Positions 1-5,411 of a stretch of DNA of 11,801 nucleotides are shown one piece after another. The stretch lies in NCBI GenBank assembly GCA_025938035.1, contig JAICQE010000142.1, positions 1-11,801 on the forward strand, in the 5' to 3' direction. Each line of letters opens with the position of its first letter. Within the stretch, counting starts at the first letter, position 1. Origin of the DNA: Vicinamibacteria bacterium (GTDB taxonomy: Bacteria; Acidobacteriota; Vicinamibacteria; Vicinamibacterales; UBA2999). A program made the translations under genes and the position numbers. Below the pieces are notes generated by a model. That model saw nothing but the letters and a program-made list of their open reading frames with translations, ran no database searches and was not told where the DNA came from.

Positions 1-257
1 ACGTCATGATCGGCGCCGTGAATGCCGAGGTGTTTACCGCGATCGCGCAGCGGCTCAAGCGCGAGTCGCCCGACAAAGCCACGATGATGGCCACCCTGAC
101 CAATGGCTCGGCACGCTCCGGCTACATTCCGGACGACGCGTCGTTCGGCAAGTACACGTTCGAGGTGTTGTCATCACGGCTGCAGCCGGGCTGCGCCGAG
201 TCGTCGATCGTCGGCGGCATCCTCGGGCTGATCGAGACCTCGCGCCAGCGGAACTGA
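1..257 (+). CDS. C-terminal fragment of a neutral/alkaline ceramidase-like protein (5' end outside window)
   Basis: The reading frame is open from the left edge (first full codon at position 3) to a TGA at 255-257, giving about 84 residues. The pattern is an 'N-A-E-V-F-T-A-I-A-Q-R-L-K' helix, a beta strand followed by 'T-N-G-S-x-x-G-Y-I-P-D-D', then 'F-E-V-L-S-S-R-L-Q-P-G-C-A-E'. This resembles the end of the catalytic domain in neutral/alkaline non-lysosomal ceramidase-like proteins, where a GE-x-F helix precedes a 'NG-x-x-G-Y-x-P' strand. Such enzymes hydrolyse the amide bond of ceramides, but many environmental members have unknown substrates. The catalytic region lies outside the window, so activity cannot be judged. 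The ATG at 6 is internal, not the true start. The next gene begins 13 bp downstream on the same strand, so co-transcription is possible although no metabolic link is obvious. Confidence 0.6.
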   Translation, partial: VMIGAVNAEVFTAIAQRLKRESPDKATMMATLTNGSARSGYIPDDASFGKYTFEVLSSRLQPGCAESSIVGGILGLIETSRQRN

Positions 258-270
258 CACCGTTGTGCGC

Positions 271-1743
271 ATGAAGAACCAGGCGCAGCTCATCGCCTAC
301 GTCGATCGCCTGTCCGGCGGGACGTTTCGCGGGCTTCAGCAGCTGCTCGCGGGACCGCTGCAGGGTCTGTTCGGCGGTGTCCATGTGCTGCCGTTCTTCC
401 ATCCGATCGACGGCGCCGACGCCGGGTTCGATCCGATCGATCACACGCAGGTCGATCCACGGTTGGGTTCGTGGGACGACGTGGCGGCGCTGGCGGCGGA
501 GACCGAGGTGATGGCCGACATGATCGTCAATCACGTGTCGAGCCGCTCTCCGCAGTTCAGGGACTTCGATCAGCGCGGCGGCACGTCACCGTATGCCGGC
601 ATGTTTCTCACCTACGATCGCGTGTTCGGCGCCGGTGCGCGCGAATCGGATCTGCTCGCGCTGCACACGCCGCGGCCGCACCCGCCGTTCACGAAATACC
701 GGACGGCGCACGGCGATGACGTGCTGCTGTGGACGACGTTCACCAGCGAGCAGATTGACATCGATGTCCATCACCCGGAAGGACGTCGATATCTCGAGAG
801 CGTCCTGGACCGGTTTCATGCGGCCGGCATCAAGGCGATCCGGCTCGACGCGGTCGGCTTCGCGGTGAAGCGGGCCGGCACGAGCTGCTTCATGATTCCG
901 GAGACGTTCGCGCTGATTGCCGACATCACCGCTCAGGCCCATGCCCGTGGCATGGACGTGCTGGTCGAAGTGCACGGACACCACCAGGATCAGATCGACG
1001 TGGCACGCCAGGTGGACTGGGTTTACGACTTCGCGTTGCCGCCGCTGGTGCTGCACGCGCTTTCCGCACGTGACGTGACGCACCTGTGTCGCTGGCTCGA
1101 GATTCGCCCGCGCAATGCCATGACCGTACTGGACACGCACGACGGGATCGGCGTGCACGACGTGGACGCCGACCCGCGCCGGCCTGGTCCGGGGCTCCTT
1201 CCACGGCAGGACATTCACGCGCTGGTCGCGACCATTCACGAGCGCAGCCGGGGCGAGAGCCGTCAGGCGAGCGGCACTGCCGCTGCCAACGTGGACGCGC
1301 ACCAGATCAATTGCACCTTCTATGACGCGCTCGGCCGGCGCGATGACGAGTATCTCGTCGCGCGCGCGATGCAGTGCTTCGTGCCCGGCATCCCGCACAT
1401 CTACTACGTGGGACTGCTCGCCGGCGGCAACGACATGGAACTGCTGCGGCGCACGGGTGTCGGCCGCGACATCAACCGCCACTACTACGTGGATGACGAA
1501 GTGGCGCGCGCAATGGAGCGGCCCGTGGTCCAGGCGCTCTGTCAGCTTCTGCGATTTCGCAACAGCCATCCTTCGTTCGGCGGCACGTCGCAGGTGTCGT
1601 CGCCCGCACCGGACCAGCTCGTCCTCGAATGGCGGAACGGTTCCGACTCGTCCCGTCTCGACGTCGATCTGGGCCGAATGCGAGCGTCGATCGTCGCCAC
1701 ACCGCCTGGCGGACCGTCGGCGACTCTCGTGTGGACAACATGA
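271..1743 (+). CDS. sucP: Sucrose phosphorylase (GH13 subfamily 18), cytoplasmic
   Basis: This 490-residue protein has no signal peptide and resembles Bifidobacterium sucrose phosphorylase (about 504 residues) along its whole length. That enzyme converts sucrose and phosphate to alpha-glucose-1-phosphate and fructose. Visible landmarks are 'GGVHVLPFF' (residues 37-45), 'MIVNH' (84-88), the nucleophile motif RLDAVGF (Asp193), the acid/base motif VEVHGH (Glu233), 'YDFALPP' (252-258), LDTHDGIG with the transition-state stabiliser Asp291, and 'GRDINRHYY' (398-406). The phosphate-loop Arg135 and loop residues Asp342 and Gln345 are kept, but the usual Tyr344 is His. GH13_18 also holds phosphorylases for sucrose-6F-phosphate, glucosylglycerate and glucosylglycerol, so the acceptor is not certain. 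The ATG at 271 is preferred over the GTG at 265 because its M-K-N opening aligns with known family starts. No strong Shine-Dalgarno is seen. The stop overlaps the next start as ATGA. Confidence 0.93.
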   Translation: MKNQAQLIAYVDRLSGGTFRGLQQLLAGPLQGLFGGVHVLPFFHPIDGADAGFDPIDHTQVDPRLGSWDDVAALAAETEVMADMIVNHVSSRSPQFRDFDQRGGTSPYAGMFLTYDRVFGAGARESDLLALHTPRPHPPFTKYRTAHGDDVLLWTTFTSEQIDIDVHHPEGRRYLESVLDRFHAAGIKAIRLDAVGFAVKRAGTSCFMIPETFALIADITAQAHARGMDVLVEVHGHHQDQIDVARQVDWVYDFALPPLVLHALSARDVTHLCRWLEIRPRNAMTVLDTHDGIGVHDVDADPRRPGPGLLPRQDIHALVATIHERSRGESRQASGTAAANVDAHQINCTFYDALGRRDDEYLVARAMQCFVPGIPHIYYVGLLAGGNDMELLRRTGVGRDINRHYYVDDEVARAMERPVVQALCQLLRFRNSHPSFGGTSQVSSPAPDQLVLEWRNGSDSSRLDVDLGRMRASIVATPPGGPSATLVWTT

Positions 1744-2954
1744 CGGCAATCAAAGGCCTGACCTACGTGATGTTCGCGATGTTCGCGATGACCACCGACT
1801 CGGTCGGGCTGATCATTCCCGAAGTGATCCGAACGTTCGGACTCAGTCTCACGGCAGCCGGCGCGTTTCAATACGCGACGATGGGTGGCATTGCGGTCGC
1901 GGGGCTCTTCCTCGGGCAGCTTGCCGACCGGTTCGGCCGGCGGCCGGTTCTGGTGGCCGGGCTGACCCTCTTTGCCGCGTCGTCGTTCGCCTTCCTTGCC
2001 GGGAACACCTTTCTGTTCTTCACGCTGCTGATGGGGCTCTCGGGCGTGGCCATTGCGGTGTTCAAGACCGCTGCGCTCGCGTTGATCGGCGACATCTCGA
2101 CGTCAACCGCGCAGCACACCGCGATCATGAACACGGCCGAAGGCTTCTTCGGAATCGGCTCGATTGTCGGCCCGGCCGTCCTCGCGCGGCTGCTGGGCGC
2201 CGGCGTTGCGTGGCAGTGGCTCTACGTGCTTGCCGGCGGCATCTGCGTCCTGCTGATCGTCACCGCGCTGCAGATCGATTATCCGCAGTCCCCGCGAACG
2301 ACACCGGCGCGTGGCGGCATGAGCGGATCTGCGACGGCGATGAAGAACTGGTACGTCCTCGCATTCTCGACCGGCATCTTTCTCTATGTGGCAGTCGAGG
2401 CGGCGATCTACGTGTGGATGCCCACATGGCTGGCGCCGTCCGGCACGCCGGCGACGTGGATGGTCGCCTACAGCCTGTCGATCTTCTTCCTCCTGCGCGC
2501 GGCCGGCCGCTTCCTCGGCGCCTGGGTGCTGACCCGGTTTCAGTGGCAGGCGGTGGCCGCACTCTTCAGCGGCGCCATCCTGATGTCGTTCGCCGTCAGC
2601 GTCGTGATGGGGGCTGAATGGGCGGTCTATCTGCTGCCGCTGTCCGGACTGTTCATGTCGGTCATCTATCCGACGCTCAATTCGAAGGGGATCAGCTGCG
2701 TGCCGAAGGCCGAGCATGGCGCGGCGGCGGGAGTCATCCTGTTCTTCACCTGCGTATCGGCCGTGGCGGCGCCGCTGGCGATGGGCGCGATTGGCGATGC
2801 GATGGGTCACATCAGGTACGCGTTCTGGCTGGCGGCGGCGTTCTCTGCGCTGTTGTTCGTCGGCCTGCTGCTGAATTGGATCTTCGATCCCACGCGCGAC
2901 GTGCTCGAGCGGCTGAATCGCTCGGAGTACGAGCAGCAGCCCGCGTCTGCGTGA
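1740..2954 (+). CDS. Major facilitator superfamily transporter, FHS-like; probable sugar permease
   Basis: This 404-residue membrane protein has about twelve hydrophobic segments in two halves joined by a polar stretch near residues 180-203. The MFS motif A, 'GQLADRFGRR', is at 59-68 between helices 2 and 3. The charged pattern in helix 7 ('YVAVEAAIYVWMPTWL', 216-231) and the 'SVIYPTLNSKGIS' segment (307-319) resemble the fucose-galactose-proton symporter (FHS) branch. A proton-coupled sugar importer is therefore likely, with Asp20 in helix 1 and Glu219 in helix 7 as candidate proton or substrate sites. The start at 1740 overlaps the stop of the phosphorylase gene by four bases (ATGA), implying translational coupling. 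An upstream in-frame ATG at 1629 would add a 37-residue arginine-rich, non-membrane leader lying inside the phosphorylase and is rejected. From context it probably imports sucrose or the related glucoside cleaved by its partner; substrate is inferred, not read from sequence. Confidence 0.88.
   Translation: MTAIKGLTYVMFAMFAMTTDSVGLIIPEVIRTFGLSLTAAGAFQYATMGGIAVAGLFLGQLADRFGRRPVLVAGLTLFAASSFAFLAGNTFLFFTLLMGLSGVAIAVFKTAALALIGDISTSTAQHTAIMNTAEGFFGIGSIVGPAVLARLLGAGVAWQWLYVLAGGICVLLIVTALQIDYPQSPRTTPARGGMSGSATAMKNWYVLAFSTGIFLYVAVEAAIYVWMPTWLAPSGTPATWMVAYSLSIFFLLRAAGRFLGAWVLTRFQWQAVAALFSGAILMSFAVSVVMGAEWAVYLLPLSGLFMSVIYPTLNSKGISCVPKAEHGAAAGVILFFTCVSAVAAPLAMGAIGDAMGHIRYAFWLAAAFSALLFVGLLLNWIFDPTRDVLERLNRSEYEQQPASA
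1769..1790 (+). repeat. 9-bp tandem duplication inside transporter helix 1
   Basis: The unit GATGTTCGC occurs twice in a row and is followed by a partial third copy (GATG). It encodes M-F-A-M-F-A-M in the first membrane helix. It is in frame and a possible slippage site, but is otherwise unremarkable. Confidence 0.6.
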
Positions 2955-2979
2955 CGTGGCAACGCGGGTCGCGGACACG

Positions 2980-3000
2980 TGACGCGCCGCTGACGCGTCA
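2980..3000. terminator. Short hairpin between convergent genes, possible bidirectional terminator
   Basis: TGACGCG at 2980-2986 pairs with CGCGTCA at 2994-3000 across a 7-nt loop. The right arm is also part of the perfect 10-bp palindrome TGACGCGTCA (2991-3000), which contains the stop codon of the minus-strand gene. It lies in the 43-bp gap after the transporter, where both strands need to terminate. There is no T-tract on either side, so it is not a classical intrinsic terminator. Confidence 0.3.
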
Positions 3001-4167
3001 ATTCGGCTTGATCCGCTTCAGCACCAGCCGGTATTCGCGGATGGTTGTGTTCTCCCGTGAGCCGGAGATCGAGATCTCGTCTGCCGTGAACGTTCCTTTC
3101 GCAGTGTTGTGAAAGGGATTTCCTCCGTTTGCCTTGACTTCGGGATCGGTCGCGTCGTCGTGCAGCACGAAGAACTGAATCTGATTGCCCCGCACCGTCC
3201 CATCGACGATCTTGAAGACCGGTTCGCCGGGCAACCCCTGAATTTCACCGGTCACGGCAGTGCCGTTCTGACGCAGGACGAAGACCGAATTGCCGCCCGC
3301 GGCCCATCGGCCTGTGACGCCACCCTGGGCCGCTAACTGTACCGACTTCATCCGCTGGTACGCCTTTTCGTTTTCCAGACAGATTTCGTCGATCAATTCG
3401 GTGTCAAGTTCGAGCTTCTGAGTCATCGTGACAGTCCAGGGCCTTGTGTACACCCGGGGATCATCCACGGTGATTTCCAGCTCGAGCGTTCCATAGTTCG
3501 GGCGACGGATGCGTTCGGTGAGACGCGCCGCCTCGCTCAGAGGACTCCCGCTCATGTCGGCCCACAGTCCGTCGCGAAACCCTGCCGTCTGCACGACCAG
3601 GGTGTCGGCGTCCCAATGCGCTGTCGAGTAGCCGTTCCACCCGGGGTTGGGGTCTTCGGGCAACGGCCGCCCATCGATGAAGATCTGGCGGTACATCGCA
3701 TTGACCTCGTAGAGCAGCACCATCAATTTCGGAGTGTGTACCGCCTTGGTCAGATGGGGCATGACCCAGGTGCGCGGGGGATTATCGGGCAGGCACCGCA
3801 CGTGCGGGTCGTCGACGCCCTGGTCCGCCGTTCGCTGCTTGACGAGCGCCGCGGCCCACGGCTGATAGGGCAGTCCGCCCGGCATGTCGCGACCGAGACT
3901 GAGCGCCAGCGGTGATCCGCCGATTTCGCTGCCGCACGGAAGGAAGCGGCTGAGCGTCTCATCGCACGGAATGATCCGCGCCGTGTGCCAGATTCCCGAG
4001 AAGTCCGGCTTCCCATCAGCGAGACGTGGTGCAGGCGCAGCAAGGTCCCGGGTGCCGTCCGCCTTCGTCGGCACACCTGCTGTCGGATAGTGGATCCACT
4101 GGGCCGGGCTGAACGCAGGCAGACCCAACAGTGCGGCAAGAAGAAGAGTCGGGATACGCGTCGTCAT
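2998..4167 (-). CDS. Exported protein of unknown function, F-S-G-I-W family, with extra C-terminal beta domain
   Basis: This 389-residue protein begins with a signal peptide (M-T-T-R, then a leucine/alanine core, cleavage near 'SPAQ' at 20-23). The mature N-terminus carries 'GKPDFSGIW' at 52-60. A central domain (about 120-275) has 'HVRCLPD', 'LLYEVNAMYRQIFIDGR' (151-167), a 'HWDADTLVVQTAGF' strand pair (184-197), 'RLTERIRR', 'DPRVYTRPWT' (236-245) and 'EICLENE'. The upstream neighbour shares the same order of motifs, so the two are paralogues. After about residue 283 it alone has a 100-residue extension ('VTGRW', 'GTAVTGEIQGLPGEP', 'KGTFTADEISISG') that resembles a small lipocalin-like beta barrel. 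I know no enzymatic function for this family, which seems common in Acidobacteriota. The ATG at 4167 is chosen because it opens the signal peptide, with a weak GGA nine bases upstream. It is downstream of its paralogue by 85 bp, probably in one operon. Confidence 0.8.
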   Translation of the reverse strand: MTTRIPTLLLAALLGLPAFSPAQWIHYPTAGVPTKADGTRDLAAPAPRLADGKPDFSGIWHTARIIPCDETLSRFLPCGSEIGGSPLALSLGRDMPGGLPYQPWAAALVKQRTADQGVDDPHVRCLPDNPPRTWVMPHLTKAVHTPKLMVLLYEVNAMYRQIFIDGRPLPEDPNPGWNGYSTAHWDADTLVVQTAGFRDGLWADMSGSPLSEAARLTERIRRPNYGTLELEITVDDPRVYTRPWTVTMTQKLELDTELIDEICLENEKAYQRMKSVQLAAQGGVTGRWAAGGNSVFVLRQNGTAVTGEIQGLPGEPVFKIVDGTVRGNQIQFFVLHDDATDPEVKANGGNPFHNTAKGTFTADEISISGSRENTTIREYRLVLKRIKPN

Positions 4168-4178
4168 ATTTGAAATTC

Positions 4179-4209
4179 CATCCGAGCGGACGCGCGATGG
4201 CGTCGGATG
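4179..4209 (-). promoter_or_regulatory. Intercistronic hairpin close to the ribosome site of the downstream paralogue
   Basis: In the 85-bp gap (4168-4252) CATCCGA at 4179-4185 pairs perfectly with TCGGATG at 4203-4209 over a 17-nt loop. On the minus-strand transcript the 3' arm abuts the weak GGA (4177-4179) that precedes the start at 4167, so folding could modulate translation of the second cistron or stabilise a processed end. Seven base pairs can occur by chance in GC-rich DNA. Confidence 0.25.
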
Positions 4210-4252
4210 AGAGGCCACGCGATCCGCTGCAAGCTGCGGTCGGCCTCGCAGG

Positions 4253-5290
4253 TCAGGGTTTCCGCGCGGGCGCGTCGCTCGCCGCAGGGCGATCCTGCAG
4301 ACGCGACGCCGCCAGCATGTACCGCATACCGTAATTCCCCTCGTGGCACGCGTACTCGAACACGCCTGCATCATCCCGCCGCGCCTTCAGGTCGAGCGCC
4401 GCGGTCCAGGGCGCCGTCCACGTGGCGGGATCGTCGAAGGTGACCCGGTACTGAATCGTATCCTGCGTCGTGCGGGTGAAGCGTTCGATCAGCCGCAGTC
4501 CGGGCGACGACCCGCGGGTGTTCGCCTTCAGATTGGTTGTCTCCACAACCAGCGTTGTTCCTTCCCAGTGTCCACGCGCGGCACCCAGGTACATCCGGAT
4601 CGCCGGTGAGAGCAGCGGCTGTCGCGGTGCGGACGAGTCGATCGGAATCACACGGGTGTCGTGAATCAGCTCGTAGACGATCGCAACCGCACCCGGCGTC
4701 TGGACGACGCGGAAGTTGGCGTTGTAGACGGCTGGAAACATCGCGTCGGGAAAGCCTCCGCCGTGCACGATGCACCGGACGCCGAGCCCATAATCCTCGT
4801 AGCTGTCGCACGGCTCGCCGCGCTGCAGGCTGCCGCAGCGCTGGACAGGAACCGGCCTGGCGGTCGGCGTTCGCGGCGGCAGCCGTCCGTTGGGAGGATC
4901 GATCACCAGCGAGGTGCGACGGGAGGTCGTGTTGTACTCGCGCCAGTGCGGGATCGGCGCATTCGGCGCGTCCACCTTTCCTGAGAGGACGTCCACCGGC
5001 GCCAGATCGCGCTGGTCGCGAATGCGGACATCCTCGAGCCGCTTCGCATGTTCCTCGTCGGTGAGGAACTGCCGCGTGCCGAACTGCGGCGGCCGCTCGA
5101 ACGGCACCCCGTACTCCCCTTCAGCCGTCCATTCGCCCTGCAGGTCGGGATCGCCCCACAGGGTGCGCCCGGCCCAGGCTTTGTCGCGGCCGGTCTGGGC
5201 ATTGACGTGGCGTGGCAGCCCTGTCAGTTGCATCGATGCCGCGATCGCCACCAGAGTCGCCGCGACGGTCAGGACAATGCGAGCTGTCAT
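4253..5290 (-). CDS. Exported protein of unknown function, L-Q-G-E-W family paralogue
   Basis: This 345-residue protein has a signal peptide (M-T-A-R, hydrophobic core to about residue 23, cleavage near 'VNAQ' at 29-32). The mature part starts with 'GDPDLQGEW' (46-54), the counterpart of 'GKPDFSGIW' in the downstream gene. Other shared landmarks are 'GVRCIVHGG' (170-178), 'VVQTPGAVAIVYELIHDTR' (195-213), 'GHWEGTTLVVETTNL' (240-254), 'LIERFTR' and 'DPATWTAPWTAAL' (287-299). The C-terminal 'FEYACHEGNYGM' (311-322) holds a conserved-looking Cys-His-Glu-Gly-Asn cluster. Other cysteines are at 152, 161 and 173, fitting disulfides in an exported protein. Function is unknown; the strand-rich pattern suggests a beta fold. 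The start at 5290 has a good ribosome site (AGAGGGAG, seven bases upstream). It is the first gene of a two-gene minus-strand unit, divergent from the arylsulfotransferase-like gene. Confidence 0.82.
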   Translation of the reverse strand: MTARIVLTVAATLVAIAASMQLTGLPRHVNAQTGRDKAWAGRTLWGDPDLQGEWTAEGEYGVPFERPPQFGTRQFLTDEEHAKRLEDVRIRDQRDLAPVDVLSGKVDAPNAPIPHWREYNTTSRRTSLVIDPPNGRLPPRTPTARPVPVQRCGSLQRGEPCDSYEDYGLGVRCIVHGGGFPDAMFPAVYNANFRVVQTPGAVAIVYELIHDTRVIPIDSSAPRQPLLSPAIRMYLGAARGHWEGTTLVVETTNLKANTRGSSPGLRLIERFTRTTQDTIQYRVTFDDPATWTAPWTAALDLKARRDDAGVFEYACHEGNYGMRYMLAASRLQDRPAASDAPARKP

Positions 5291-5297
5291 GTACGCG

Positions 5298-5305
5298 CTC
5301 CCTCT
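5298..5305 (-). promoter_or_regulatory. Ribosome binding site of the 5290 gene
   Basis: On the minus strand AGAGGGAG ends seven bases before the ATG at 5290. This spacing fixes that start and agrees with the signal peptide reading. Confidence 0.65.
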
Positions 5306-5366
5306 GCGCGAATTTTACGGCCCGACTCGCGCCTCGTGCGCGGATCGTTCGTGTATTGCCTGATTT

Positions 5367-5396
5367 TTGACGGAAGCGCGTCGCCGCCGATGTAGT
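5367..5396 (+). promoter_or_regulatory. Candidate sigma-70-like promoter of the arylsulfotransferase-like gene
   Basis: TTGACG (5367-5372, five of six consensus bases) is followed after 18 bases by TGTAGT (5391-5396, four of six). Transcription would begin near 5403, leaving a leader of only about nine bases before the ATG at 5412, or about 21 bases before the second in-frame ATG at 5424. A near-leaderless message would fit the lack of a good ribosome site there. Confidence 0.35.
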
Positions 5397-5411
5397 AGCC
5401 TCCGGGCCTGT

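Larger units (their letters stand above)
5291..5411. promoter_or_regulatory. Divergent intergenic promoter region
   Basis: This 121-bp gap separates two genes that are read away from each other, so both promoters should lie in it. On the minus strand there is TAAAAT (5312-5317, five of six matches to a -10 box) but no recognisable -35 at the normal distance. It would place transcription start within or just upstream of the AGAGGGAG ribosome site at 5298-5305. I see no clear operator palindrome. Confidence 0.4.

Noticed and set aside
586..1749. Minus-strand open frame of 387 codons opposite the sucrose phosphorylase
   Set aside because: The plus-strand frame matches a characterised enzyme family along its whole length. 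The antisense translation is low-complexity and Arg/His-rich.
1322..2617. Plus-strand open frame of 431 codons bridging the phosphorylase and the transporter
   Set aside because: It is out of frame with both real genes, Arg/Ser-rich, and has no membrane segments or motifs.
2103..2978. Minus-strand open frame of 291 codons opposite the transporter
   Set aside because: The composition is almost entirely Arg, Gln, Glu, His and Asp, as expected from the antisense of hydrophobic codons.
4168..4374. N-terminal extension of the downstream paralogue to an ATG at 4374
   Set aside because: The extra 69 residues are Arg/Cys-rich, overlap the upstream paralogue's coding region, and would bury a good signal peptide that starts at 4167.
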